From positions 1 through 35,693 of IMG/VR virus record IMGVR_UViG_3300032516_005626: a stretch of DNA of 35,693 nucleotides; one strand, given 5' to 3'. The first letter of the stretch is position 1, and every line of letters starts with the position of its first letter. A program made the position numbers and the translations under genes. The notes under the pieces were generated by a model. It was not told the DNA's origin, did not search any database, and was given only the letters and a program-made list of their open reading frames with translations. Below, piece by piece: positions 12,830 through 21,630 of the stretch. This stretch comes from a virus.

Positions 12830-14038
12830 TCACAACTGATTCAAAATATTCTTAAAAGCCAATTCTACTCTGTGAGAATCATTGGAAACAATTGAATTTT
12901 CTATTTCTTCTATACTAAATGAATCTAAGCATAGATTGGAATCTATTAAGGTACTCACCCAAAGTTTAGCGTGTCTTTCATCAAGACCCTTAATAGGATA
13001 AATTTGATTCTTGTCTACAATACGAATTTCTCCGGACCTAAAAATCAATTTATTTCCAAGAGCAATATCAATATCAATATGCCCCTGTCGAGCCAAATAT
13101 ATCTGTAGTTCACAACCTATTTTAACCAATTTTCTTACATCATTCAAAAGTTGCCATTCTGGTTGTAAATAGGCCTTTTCACAACAACCTATATAATGAT
13201 CTCCAAGTTTGATCAAACATTTAATACCAGAACTCTTTTCAAATAAACTTGCTAATTGGAGGCATTGAGGTTGACAACCAATAGGATATATTTTACCAAA
13301 AACTAATTCATCTTCAAAATATGCAAGGAAAAGAGTAGAATGTATATTCCAGCCTAATCTAAAAGTATATTCAATAGGCAAATCGTATAATTGAACTTCT
13401 TTAAAAGTTGAAATATCGGTTCTCTTCTTTAATAAAACTATATATCTTCCAGGAATTGGAGAAGGAACTTTCTTTAAAATATCAAAAAATTCCTGAGCTT
13501 TCTTAGAAAAACAATTCCAATTAAATTGATCAACACCTACTTTTACTAAATCATTCATCTGAGGATCTTCAAAATCAAATCCCCCTTCTAACAAAACTAA
13601 ATCTGTACTTAAAATAGCCAATTTATCAATCCAATCCCAATTGCCCCCAGAATCAACAAACATATAATGAGGACCATTTCCTATAAAAATTCTATCAAAA
13701 TAAGTATCTAATAAAGGAAAATTGCGGAAAGAAATACAATCAAATTTTGTTTTAACTTCTGAACCCTGCAATATTCTGCATAAATCAATAGCTTCTGGAT
13801 TATAATCAATTCCTCTTACTTCTAAACCAGACTTTGCAGCCAACAACGAAAAATATCCTTTTGCACAACCTATATCTAACAGCCGAGTTCCAGAAGTAAA
13901 GAATTCTGGGGCAACTTCATCAAAGGCTTTCATTCGAACAATTAAACTATTGGTAGGAACTAATCCTTCCAATTGAAAAGTTAGAGAAGCGGGTTCTATC
14001 TGAGCATCTAATAATCTTTGTTTTTCTTCTAAATTCAT
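12830..14038 (-). CDS. SAM methyltransferase fused to a kinase-like domain
   Basis: Residues about 50-140 form a class I SAM methyltransferase: RLLDIGCAKGYFSLL (motif I, 52-66) and GIDYNPEAIDLC. The second half (about 220-402) has YTFRLGWNIHSTLF, then GHIDIDIALGN at 319-329 and GEIRIVDKNQIY around 337-348. These resemble the catalytic loop (HxDxxxxN) and metal-binding DxD of LPS or aminoglycoside kinase-like folds. The product may therefore methylate and phosphorylate a sugar, as in glycan chain-capping enzymes. The methyltransferase is clear; the kinase part is my inference from two short motifs. Confidence 0.7.
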   Translation of the reverse strand: MNLEEKQRLLDAQIEPASLTFQLEGLVPTNSLIVRMKAFDEVAPEFFTSGTRLLDIGCAKGYFSLLAAKSGLEVRGIDYNPEAIDLCRILQGSEVKTKFDCISFRNFPLLDTYFDRIFIGNGPHYMFVDSGGNWDWIDKLAILSTDLVLLEGGFDFEDPQMNDLVKVGVDQFNWNCFSKKAQEFFDILKKVPSPIPGRYIVLLKKRTDISTFKEVQLYDLPIEYTFRLGWNIHSTLFLAYFEDELVFGKIYPIGCQPQCLQLASLFEKSSGIKCLIKLGDHYIGCCEKAYLQPEWQLLNDVRKLVKIGCELQIYLARQGHIDIDIALGNKLIFRSGEIRIVDKNQIYPIKGLDERHAKLWVSTLIDSNLCLDSFSIEEIENSIVSNDSHRVELAFKNILNQL

Positions 14039-14047
14039 GCAACTTCT

Positions 14048-14941
14048 CTAATTTAATTGAACCAATATTTTTTCCAAATCTTCCACACTTCCTATCCGGT
14101 TTGTTTTGTTCCACTCAAAAGCATCTTCTGTCATCCGGATATATTGCTCTCTTGAAAAACTGAGTAAATATTTGGATAATTCATCAATATCTTTGAAATC
14201 TCTATAATCAATAAACAATTCTTTAGGAACATGCTGTTCTATATTATAACAACCCCAATATATGGGAACTGTTTTTGCCTTAAAGCAATCAAACATTCTA
14301 TCTGTCATGAAATCCCAACTCCAATATTCATGATAAAGAGATTCAAAGCACAGTCGAAACTTATATTTGCTAATCAAATTTAGCAATGTTTGGTGTCCAG
14401 GCTTATAAACATCTGTAGGACCTTGGTAGAGACTGCCACCCCATGGAGAAGGTGCGAATACATGTTTTACCATTGGTTCTATGGTCAAATTCTCCATTAC
14501 CTCTTTTCGCTTGGGTACAATATGTCCCCCTCGATTGTCTGGTTTAGTGTACAACTTATTTATGCAGCAAATCCCATTTATCTTATTATCATAAGAGACT
14601 AGTTCTGTAGCTTCATAAAAATTATTGAAAAACGTACATCCCTGAATAAGATTCAAATTCAATCGATGTTTATTTTCCAGAAAGAATTTTGAATTCCACG
14701 TAATAACAGAATCAAATTGACTAAGAATCTCTGAATCCCATTGTTCTGGAATTTCATTAAATGGTTCTAACTGAAGTAAATGTCGAAAACCAAAGGTAGG
14801 TAAATTCATCTTTGGAAAAAATCCATCCAGTCGAGGTCTATCCGGTTTTAGATTAAAGGCCACGTGACGGTATTTATTGATTAAATAGACCCACTCATCC
14901 TGTTGCAATCTCAATTCAAAATCTGCTGATCTCTTTATCAT
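14048..14941 (-). CDS. GT10 family (fucosyltransferase-like) glycosyltransferase
   Basis: The 297-residue protein has the GT10 C-terminal signature: YKFRLCFES near residue 193, then WDFMTDRMFDCFKAKTVPIY, WGCYNIEQHVPKELFIDYRD and a conserved ELSKYL. Family members move L-fucose from GDP-fucose to GlcNAc or similar sugars in an inverting GT-B fold. The N-terminal acceptor domain is divergent (FGFRHLLQLEPFNEIPEQW). No GDP-fucose synthesis genes are seen, so the donor may come from the host or be a different 6-deoxy sugar. The ribosome binding site is weak and the start is 1 nt from the upstream stop. Confidence 0.82.
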   Translation of the reverse strand: MIKRSADFELRLQQDEWVYLINKYRHVAFNLKPDRPRLDGFFPKMNLPTFGFRHLLQLEPFNEIPEQWDSEILSQFDSVITWNSKFFLENKHRLNLNLIQGCTFFNNFYEATELVSYDNKINGICCINKLYTKPDNRGGHIVPKRKEVMENLTIEPMVKHVFAPSPWGGSLYQGPTDVYKPGHQTLLNLISKYKFRLCFESLYHEYWSWDFMTDRMFDCFKAKTVPIYWGCYNIEQHVPKELFIDYRDFKDIDELSKYLLSFSREQYIRMTEDAFEWNKTNRIGSVEDLEKILVQLN

Positions 14942-14942
14942 A

Positions 14943-15662
14943 TTATACTTTTTCTAAAGAAGTTAAATACTCTTCCACATATTCCTTACTTGTTTTCATA
15001 GGATAAAACTTTTGAAGTTCACTAACATCAAAATTATAATTTTCAACAACTAATTCTGAACCCGGAAAAAGTTGAATAGGGAAGTTTCTTAACTGAAATA
15101 AATCCTCAATAACAATAGATTCTGAAGCTCCCACATTAATTATCTCTTCGGATCTCCAGTTATCAACTAAATAATCTATTATATTTGCTACCTCTTCAAT
15201 AGAAATAAAATTGTAAACCGACTTCACAGATGTGCGTATAGGTTTACCTTGTATCCAATCAAATACAACATTCTTAGAAAGTCCATCTCCTACCAGCCCA
15301 CCCAATCTCAAAATACAGTAATCGAAACGAGTTGCTTGACGTTCAGTAATTCGTTTTATCTCTCCATAGTTAGTATCTTCCGTGACACAAATAGAAGAGA
15401 TATGCAATAATTTTAACATGGGATTAAAATTTTGCATTTCTAATATACGGTCAAATATAACTTTCTCATGATCCCAAGCAGCATCAAAATCTTTTTCAAC
15501 TCCATACTTTTTAGAAACTCCCGCACAATTAATTACCAAATCAAAATATTCTGGCTTAAAAGGACTTTTAGAAGAAGCAACGACAGTCAAATCATGCTTC
15601 TGGGCTAGTTTTTTACTTACCGCACTGCCAACAAATCCAAGACCCAAAAGACAAATTTTCAT
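14943..15662 (-). CDS. NAD(P)-dependent sugar epimerase/reductase-like SDR
   Basis: The 239-residue protein begins MKICLLGLGFVGSAV, a Rossmann GxGxxG, followed by DLVINCAGVSKKYG near residue 44, LLHISSICV near 82, and LRLGGLVGDG. It is a divergent extended SDR. Where the catalytic Tyr and Lys would sit the segment reads TNYGEIKRITER, a YxxxK-compatible stretch. The start at 15662 overlaps the previous stop as ATGA; the longer frame only shadows the upstream gene. The substrate is unknown, presumably a nucleotide sugar given its neighbours. Confidence 0.75.
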   Translation of the reverse strand: MKICLLGLGFVGSAVSKKLAQKHDLTVVASSKSPFKPEYFDLVINCAGVSKKYGVEKDFDAAWDHEKVIFDRILEMQNFNPMLKLLHISSICVTEDTNYGEIKRITERQATRFDYCILRLGGLVGDGLSKNVVFDWIQGKPIRTSVKSVYNFISIEEVANIIDYLVDNWRSEEIINVGASESIVIEDLFQLRNFPIQLFPGSELVVENYNFDVSELQKFYPMKTSKEYVEEYLTSLEKV

Positions 15663-16210
15663 AAAATTGCTTCCCAGTAAGCAAATGGTGGGATTGCTAA
15701 AAATCTTCCCCTGGAGTTGCATAAAAGTTCATGTACAGCTTTCATAACATGATTTACAGAATACAAATCATAATCATGAAAAACAATTCTTCCACATCGT
15801 TTTACCGTTTCAATATCAAAAACCACATTTTCATATAAATGAGCAGCATCTATATAAGCGAAATCAAAACTAAGAGCAGAAACAGCAGCTCGAACTTCTT
15901 GACTATTTTTTACTATAACTGAGGTTATCCGATCTTTTACTTGAAAGTGTTCCCAGATAGAAAATCTTACTGGTGTATCTCGAATATCAAAAGTTGTTAT
16001 ATGATTGCAAAACCCTGCAAGCATCACAGTAGATATGCCACAACAAGTACCAATCTCTACACCGTGCTTCATTATACCCGGCTCGAAAGCCTCTTCCATT
16101 ATATATTGAAATATTTCTTCTCCGCTCCCAACATCATGTAAAGCACTTCCATCGGGTTGTGATAATACGTCTTTTCCAAAATGATTTATTACTTCTTCTC
16201 TTATACTCAT
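15659..16210 (-). CDS. Class I SAM-dependent methyltransferase
   Basis: The 183-residue protein shows GVEIGTCCGISTVML near residues 50-64 (motif I), ITTFDIRDTPV, DFAYIDAAHLYENVVFDIE near 116 and GRIVFHDYDLYS near 140. This is the Methyltransf_24-like layout often found in glycan or cephalosporin-type O-methyltransferases. I chose the ATG at 16210, with AGGAA 6 nt upstream; the 16237 start is a GTG inside the previous gene. It overlaps the SDR downstream by 4 nt. It probably methylates a sugar hydroxyl; the acceptor is unknown. Confidence 0.82.
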   Translation of the reverse strand: MSIREEVINHFGKDVLSQPDGSALHDVGSGEEIFQYIMEEAFEPGIMKHGVEIGTCCGISTVMLAGFCNHITTFDIRDTPVRFSIWEHFQVKDRITSVIVKNSQEVRAAVSALSFDFAYIDAAHLYENVVFDIETVKRCGRIVFHDYDLYSVNHVMKAVHELLCNSRGRFLAIPPFAYWEAIL

Positions 16211-16218
16211 TTCAGTTC

Positions 16219-17865
16219 CTAAGGAAAATATCGACACATTGAATCTTGTATAAAAACTTTTTCTACTATTTCATTATACGCACCAAAAGTACATCTTGGG
16301 CATTTATTTACATCAATATTTTTCAACATCTCTTTATGCCTCGGAGTATTCCAATGCTTCAAAACTTCATGTGGATCAGGATCATGGGAACATAGAATAA
16401 GATCTTCTCTGCCTCTCATATCAAAACAAAGATGACAATTCCCATCAGCACCAAAAGTAAGAATCAATGGAGCAGCCCAACAACAACTGAAATTTATCTT
16501 CCGTGTAAAATTTGGGTTAAACTTATGACGAATTCCGTAAAAATGAAAGTTCTCATCCTCTAATTGCATTGCTCTTTCAATTTGGTCATCAATTTCTTCA
16601 TATAAACCTTGATAATCTGGAGCTTCCTGATTCTGTGTCTTTGGAATATTGTCCCAACCTACTGGGCGAAGATGAAAATCTTTAACCCCAATAGATTTCG
16701 CTAATTCAGCAGCTTTGTATATTTCTCTAGCATTTAATGGATGCAACAAATATTTATAACAAACATCACATTTATTATTCGAATCCTTTACACAATTAAC
16801 AACCTTTTCAATGTTAGAAATAACACCTTCAAACAAATATGCTCGATGCTCCGACAACCCTTTAATTTTCTGATAGGTTAACTCTGTTCCAGCATCCATG
16901 GAAATGCCAACCCAACGACAATTTTCAGCAATTATTTCGGCTGTCCTGCTATCAATCAAACTACCATTTGTAATGAGTCCCGATTCTATACCATTAGTTT
17001 TTAAATGAACCAAAAAATCCGGAGTGTTATTATTCATTAATGGCTCTCCGCCCCCGGCAACACAATTTTCAACAAAAATACCGGCAGATAAAGCAAAATT
17101 GTGATATTTTTCTACAGTTAAACAATAAACCGGAGTTGAATATTCTAATTCAATTTTCCGAATTGAAACAACATTATGGTGAAAAATCTTCCCTTCCTCA
17201 ATTGACCCAGGATAGTAATAATTTCCAAAAACTCGGTGTGTCAAACCACCAACACCAATTTCTTTCAAAAACTCATATCCAGAATCCGTGCCCTCAAAAT
17301 ATAGCGGCATCAAAGAATCTTGATTTGTCAAATATTGAGCTTCTTTATAAGTTCTATCCCTAAGCATAAATCTATGTTCCGGAGTACACCTTACAATATC
17401 TCCAGTATCCAAAGTAAGTTCAATCAAAATATCTGCCACAGTAATCTTTCTTGGAGAATGAGCTAGCCCAGGAACTATTTTACCTTCTGAATCTCGAGAA
17501 TAAACCTCAAAAGGTTCATGATTTTTATTCCAAATTTCAATTAATTCTTCAAATGTTTTATTTGTTCCATCAACCAATTTGATTTTAGTGTCTCCAGTAA
17601 AACAAGTCGAGTTAACTCCCCATTCTGCATAAAAATCAGACAATCGGAAAAGTTGATCTCTTGATATTTCTTTTTGGCCTTTCTGCTTAATAATAGTATC
17701 TGCATTACACCACAAACAGGAATAATTGCATTTGCTGCTAGGATCTGTGTCAACCGTAACTGGGGGCAAAAAATCTTCTTTAGCAAAGCCTTCGAACCAT
17801 TCTCGCCACATAAGTGCCTTAGCAGAATTGAAAGGATTCCAGGAATTTGACCATTCTTTTATCAT
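16219..17865 (-). CDS. Radical SAM enzyme interrupted by a mini-intein
   Basis: The 548-residue precursor has the radical SAM cluster motif CNYSCLWC (Cys46, 50, 53), then an intein (residues 88-267). The host protein resumes CVAGGGEPLMN, the GGEP motif that contacts SAM, with LITNGSLI and GISMDAGT farther on. The C-terminus holds extra cysteines (CCWAAP, GNCHLCFD, KCPRCTFG), typical of a SPASM or twitch auxiliary Fe-S cluster domain. The spliced enzyme is about 368 residues. SPASM proteins modify peptides or sugars such as alcohols; the substrate here is unknown. Its stop lies just inside the glycan operon and its start overlaps the next gene by 4 nt (ATGA). Confidence 0.9.
   Translation of the reverse strand: MIKEWSNSWNPFNSAKALMWREWFEGFAKEDFLPPVTVDTDPSSKCNYSCLWCNADTIIKQKGQKEISRDQLFRLSDFYAEWGVNSTCFTGDTKIKLVDGTNKTFEELIEIWNKNHEPFEVYSRDSEGKIVPGLAHSPRKITVADILIELTLDTGDIVRCTPEHRFMLRDRTYKEAQYLTNQDSLMPLYFEGTDSGYEFLKEIGVGGLTHRVFGNYYYPGSIEEGKIFHHNVVSIRKIELEYSTPVYCLTVEKYHNFALSAGIFVENCVAGGGEPLMNNNTPDFLVHLKTNGIESGLITNGSLIDSRTAEIIAENCRWVGISMDAGTELTYQKIKGLSEHRAYLFEGVISNIEKVVNCVKDSNNKCDVCYKYLLHPLNAREIYKAAELAKSIGVKDFHLRPVGWDNIPKTQNQEAPDYQGLYEEIDDQIERAMQLEDENFHFYGIRHKFNPNFTRKINFSCCWAAPLILTFGADGNCHLCFDMRGREDLILCSHDPDPHEVLKHWNTPRHKEMLKNIDVNKCPRCTFGAYNEIVEKVFIQDSMCRYFP
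17065..17604 (-). mobile_element. Mini-intein in the radical SAM enzyme
   Basis: The 180-residue intein starts CFTGDTKIKLVDG (Cys88) and ends HNFALSAGIFVEN (Asn267), with Cys268 as the +1 residue. Splicing blocks are intact: GDIVRCTPEHRFML (TxxH block) and TPVYCLTVEKYHNF. No LAGLIDADG or HNH domain is present, only a linker of about 40 residues (about 190-230). It is thus a splicing-competent-looking mini-intein unable to home by itself. Confidence 0.9.
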
Positions 17866-18686
17866 ACTTTATTCTCAAAAAATATGGGAAATTCTTGATG
17901 ACAAGAATTCGTTTGAATTCCGTATAAATCTTCTACTTTTATTCTTTTATTTTCATCAAATAATTTGGCTAATTCTTCTATTAAATAGTATTGTAGTTCG
18001 CCAGCCCGGTTTTCTGGGTGAAAACTTACATTATTCAAAGGCAAACTAAACATTCTTGAATATTCATAGCAGCAAAGATAAGGCTTTGATACAGCAAAAT
18101 CATTTCTGTGTTGATTCAAAGTTCCCTCTACCATTACTAAACAAGGAACATTTTTATCCGTCATATAAGGCAGGATGTCCTCTGATCGATAAATTGAGCT
18201 GGAAACTTCCAAAGGATATCCAAAATCAAATTCTGCTTCTGTCCAATTATAACAATTCTTTACTCCTTCAGGAGAAAATACGGGAATTTTCTGTTCAGAC
18301 CTTAACATGTAACAATAATTTGTATTTTTCCCAAGTCTATATGAAAATCCTAAAACGTGTGGATTTTCTAAACAAGAAATAGCGTCCATTACAAAACAAG
18401 GAGAGGTTGTAATATTATCGTCAACTTGGAAAAATATATATTTATATAAAGATAAAATATCCTTAATCTGTTCAACCAAATAAAATTCTTTAATGAAGAC
18501 AACAGTAGGAAATTCTTTCCTTAATTGTTCATACTGCCTATCATAAATTTCATTTGAGGCTTTGTAAAGAACGCATAAATCGACAAATTCTCCAGCATCC
18601 AAAAAATTGGTTTGAAAAGATTCCAACATTGCCCTTAATTGCAACGCACGATCTTTGCTGAAAATAATTGAAACGGCTGTCTTCAT
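17862..18686 (-). CDS. GT2-like glycosyltransferase
   Basis: The 274-residue protein starts VSIIFSKDRALQLRAMLES, an N-terminal GT-A motif, and has FFQVDDNITT near residue 90 (DxD-like) and EAEFDFGYPLEVSSSIYRS near 150. NQHRNDF near 192 and FHPENRAGELQYYL lie farther down. It resembles phage and bacterial proteins that mix GT2 features with an HxxN-type motif. GGAG precedes the ATG, and it overlaps the radical SAM gene by 4 nt. Donor and acceptor are unknown. Confidence 0.7.
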   Translation of the reverse strand: MKTAVSIIFSKDRALQLRAMLESFQTNFLDAGEFVDLCVLYKASNEIYDRQYEQLRKEFPTVVFIKEFYLVEQIKDILSLYKYIFFQVDDNITTSPCFVMDAISCLENPHVLGFSYRLGKNTNYCYMLRSEQKIPVFSPEGVKNCYNWTEAEFDFGYPLEVSSSIYRSEDILPYMTDKNVPCLVMVEGTLNQHRNDFAVSKPYLCCYEYSRMFSLPLNNVSFHPENRAGELQYYLIEELAKLFDENKRIKVEDLYGIQTNSCHQEFPIFFENKV

Positions 18687-19285
18687 TTCTTACTCCAACA
18701 GCAGAAAATAAAATTATAATTATAGTGCATCTGATGAGTAACAGATAATCTCTCAAAAATATTTTCCATCTTTCTTTTAGCTTCAGGAACTACATCATGA
18801 AATTGAATTTGAAGATGATCAAATTTAGTTATAAGATTCTGCGACAACATTTCTTCCAGCAGTTCATATTCTCCACCTTCACAATTAATTTGAGCCAAAT
18901 CAATATTTATAGTAAAAAGATGTTTTTCGCAAAGAATTTTCCCAATATGCCGAATAGAAATCATTCGAGAATTTCCTTTTAAACATCCAATTCCTGAAGC
19001 ATCTCCATTAACAAAAATTTCTATATTCTCATCTCTTGCCCCCAATCCAAAATTAAATAATCCTACTTTCGTTCTTCCAGCAAGTTTCTTTGTTGCTTCC
19101 TCATAAAATTCTGGAACGGGTTCAAAAGCATAAATATAAGGATCATATTTTTTAGATATCTCAGAAGCCCATAGTCCTTTGTAAGCTCCTATCTCTAAAA
19201 CGATACTATCCGGGGTTAAATATGGATGAAAATACATAGCCTCTCGACCACCTTCAGCTTCCCACTTATCATGCAAATCAACCAT
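18683..19285 (-). CDS. FkbM-family methyltransferase
   Basis: The 200-residue protein has VLEIGAYKGLWASEI near residue 30, YAFEPVPEFYEEA near 52, NFGLGARDENIEIF, and INCEGGEYELLE near 130. HLQIQFHD follows. These are the ordered motifs of FkbM methyltransferases, which O-methylate sugars and polyketides. I start at the ATG at 19285 (MVDLHDKW), with AGAGGG 6 nt upstream; it overlaps the upstream gene by 8 nt. The two upstream ATGs have no good ribosome binding site. Confidence 0.85.
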   Translation of the reverse strand: MVDLHDKWEAEGGREAMYFHPYLTPDSIVLEIGAYKGLWASEISKKYDPYIYAFEPVPEFYEEATKKLAGRTKVGLFNFGLGARDENIEIFVNGDASGIGCLKGNSRMISIRHIGKILCEKHLFTINIDLAQINCEGGEYELLEEMLSQNLITKFDHLQIQFHDVVPEAKRKMENIFERLSVTHQMHYNYNFIFCCWSKK

Positions 19286-20114
19286 TGCCGCCCTCTCCCC
19301 AAATCTCATGATAGTCATAATTTCTTATAAAGATAACAGGATTTTGATTTGCAAATACCAAACGCATCTTTTTTAATTGTTCCAAATTTACATCTCTATC
19401 ATGATATAAATGTATGGCTGTTACATCATAATCAGGAACTAAATGTTGTTTAATTTGCACCAATCGACAAAACATGTCCGAATCTTCATAACCATAATAC
19501 AAATATTGTTCATCATATCCTCGCAAATTGAACAATACTTCTGTCTTTACAGCATAAGCATAATGAAAATATGAGGAAAAATTAACTCTACCATCTTCAG
19601 CCAAAACTACACATTTAGCATAATTTGCATCCAATACTTTAACGGGATCCATTTTTAAACATGCAGAATATTTAAGAATATCAAAATTCTTTTCAAGCAT
19701 TAGTTCTGCACTTAATTTCTCATCCAACACATAAATATTTCCTGCTCGCCAAGGCTCTTCAGAAGTACAAATATTACCAATAAAGTCTCCCAGAAGAACA
19801 ATCTCAGGATCCTTTTGGAAAAAGAATTCAGATTGACATCTTTTTATAGCATAGTTTCTAATGAACCCACCATTTCTTGAATCGTTCGACTGTCTATGTA
19901 AAGTAAAATAATAAACATTTTGAGATTGCAAATGACTAAAATCTATATCGATGCCATCATTACCAATTATGACAACCCAATCATCTTTAGGCATTCTCGT
20001 TCTTATCTGAGAAATAGAAAATTCTAAAGATTCTTTTTTACCGTAATTAGGTATAAAAATACACAACTTTCGTTTTGTAATTGACCAATCGAAATTTTGC
20101 GTAATTTTCAACAT
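19278..20114 (-). CDS. GT-A galactosyltransferase-type glycosyltransferase, paralog A
   Basis: The 278-residue protein starts with TQNFDWSITKRKLCIFIPNY and carries DDWVVIIGNDGIDIDFSHL, FIRNYAIKRCQSEFFFQKDP and RGYDEQYLYYGYEDSDMFCR. The ED(S)D block matches the C-terminal domain of GT2/GT7-type galactosyltransferases. The same blocks in the same order occur in the gene at 21627-22508, so the two are diverged duplicates. The ribosome binding site is weak and the start is 1 nt from the GT32 gene. Confidence 0.78.
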   Translation of the reverse strand: MLKITQNFDWSITKRKLCIFIPNYGKKESLEFSISQIRTRMPKDDWVVIIGNDGIDIDFSHLQSQNVYYFTLHRQSNDSRNGGFIRNYAIKRCQSEFFFQKDPEIVLLGDFIGNICTSEEPWRAGNIYVLDEKLSAELMLEKNFDILKYSACLKMDPVKVLDANYAKCVVLAEDGRVNFSSYFHYAYAVKTEVLFNLRGYDEQYLYYGYEDSDMFCRLVQIKQHLVPDYDVTAIHLYHDRDVNLEQLKKMRLVFANQNPVIFIRNYDYHEIWGEGGNG

Positions 20115-20115
20115 C

Positions 20116-20934
20116 TTAACTTAAAGCCTTCTTCAAATAATAGCAAACAATGTTGTCGTAGTTCATATAATTCTCGTCAGTTAACAAGGCCTGATATTTT
20201 GCTGAGGTGGGGTGCCCCACATAAAAATGGATTCCAATAGTTTCTAATTTCAATTCAGTTAGAGAAATTTCAGCGGGTCGTTCCCAAATCTTGTTAGGCC
20301 AACGAATTGGGTAAACTATATTATTCGAAAAATTACATACTTCTAAAGCAGTTTCATCCAAATATTTCTCATAAAATGGACTACCTATAGCTTGGTAATC
20401 ATAGTCATGAATATGTTGCTGAGCATAATATTGCATGTGAGCCCAAGTTGTATTGTCAGGAGCAGACATCAATAAACCAATACTATGATAAGGTTTGCCG
20501 GTAGGAATATCTTTCTGATAACAAATATAAGCTTTATGATCTGTTTGCAAAAAAGCGTGTTCCATAGGACGGAAAAATATAATGTCCATATCGAGCCACA
20601 AACCAAAATGGTTCGCTAACAAATACAAACGATAATAATCTGATTTTGTTACCTCTGGAAGACTGTTAGATAGATCATATAATTCCATATTTACTATTCT
20701 AACTTCATTTACTAATTCTTGAGCCTGAGAAAAATAATCCTTGCCACTAAGATCATTTTTATTCTCTTTTCCAGGCCAGTTATAGTTTTTGCTGATATCT
20801 TCTCTTCTTGGGACACATAAAATTATTTTCCAACTGGGATTATGTTTCCGAAAAGAATAGAGTGTCATATACCGGAGGAAAGGCAATGTCTCTCCACCCC
20901 AGTAAAAGAAAACTTGTTTTGGTATATTTTTCAT
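20116..20934 (-). CDS. GT32-type glycosyltransferase (DXD sugar-binding)
   Basis: The 272-residue protein begins IPKQVFFYWGGETLPFLRYM and has TKSDYYRLYLLANHFGLWLD followed by MDIIFFRP, the classical GT32/OCH1-like DxD signature. HPTSAKYQ occurs near residue 240. Members transfer mannose, galactose or other sugars from nucleotide donors. No Shine-Dalgarno motif is visible before its ATG. The next open frame upstream belongs to a broken methyltransferase 19 nt away. Confidence 0.85.
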   Translation of the reverse strand: MKNIPKQVFFYWGGETLPFLRYMTLYSFRKHNPSWKIILCVPRREDISKNYNWPGKENKNDLSGKDYFSQAQELVNEVRIVNMELYDLSNSLPEVTKSDYYRLYLLANHFGLWLDMDIIFFRPMEHAFLQTDHKAYICYQKDIPTGKPYHSIGLLMSAPDNTTWAHMQYYAQQHIHDYDYQAIGSPFYEKYLDETALEVCNFSNNIVYPIRWPNKIWERPAEISLTELKLETIGIHFYVGHPTSAKYQALLTDENYMNYDNIVCYYLKKALS

Positions 20935-20952
20935 ATTAATTAAACTCTACCA

Positions 20953-21630
20953 TTATACAATATCCAATAATTTTGTAAACCAAATCTGAACCATGGGTCT
21001 TTCTACTTCACGCAAAGCACTTTCCCAAAGCAAATCTTTTGCATTAGTTAACATATCTTCCATATGAGTATCTTGATATTTTTCAGCTAAAATTTTAATA
21101 TCAAAAGTCCCATTATCGTTCCCATATTCTTTAACATCTAAGACTTTATAGTTTAAATTTTCTAATGTGTAAACAAATCTTTCCTTAAACCATTGATCGA
21201 TATGAAATGACCACTTATCTTCTTCATGAGAACCTGCTATATGCCGGACTAATTTCATCTTATCGGAAAGAAGCATTGTTTCAGAACCAATTCCTCAACA
21301 ACAGGCTTTTGCGTCCGGGGTTGTTATAAGCAAAGTCCCTTTAACCTTCAACCAACGATTCCAATTAATTAATAATCCTAAAGATATTCCTCGACTAAAA
21401 TGCTCAAAAACGTGATGTAACTGGATAGAATCAATCGACTTAGTAGGCAAATCGATTTTAACAATATCCATAGAAAAATCTGCGGCTGATTTAAATAAAT
21501 TAAATGGCTGTTCTTCCTGAGGAAAGTCTATATTTATGCAATCCTTAAAATGATTTCTTCCACAACCTAAATGCAAATTTACCGGATTTGGTTTGCATGC
21601 TTCAATAAGTTTTATCAACTCTTCATTCAT
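20953..21630 (-). pseudogene. SAM methyltransferase interrupted by an in-frame UGA
   Basis: Two frame-matched segments form one methyltransferase of about 225 residues. The first (21295-21630) has VNLHLGCGRNHFKDCINIDF (motif I), QLHHVFEHFSRG and LLITTPDAKACC, then TGA at 21295-21297. The same frame continues GIGSETMLLSDKMKLVRHIA, then GSHEEDKWSFHIDQWF, the usual tail of this methyltransferase type. The frames agree exactly, so only one codon is at fault. Possible explanations are nonsense mutation, readthrough (the phage encodes tRNA-Trp), or reinitiation at the ATG at 21276. The start overlaps the upstream stop as ATGA. Confidence 0.8.

Noticed and set aside
20953-21630. UGA recoded as Trp genome-wide, or selenocysteine
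   Set aside because: TGA ends many other genes in ATGA overlaps, and no Sec-type enzyme or insertion element is apparent.
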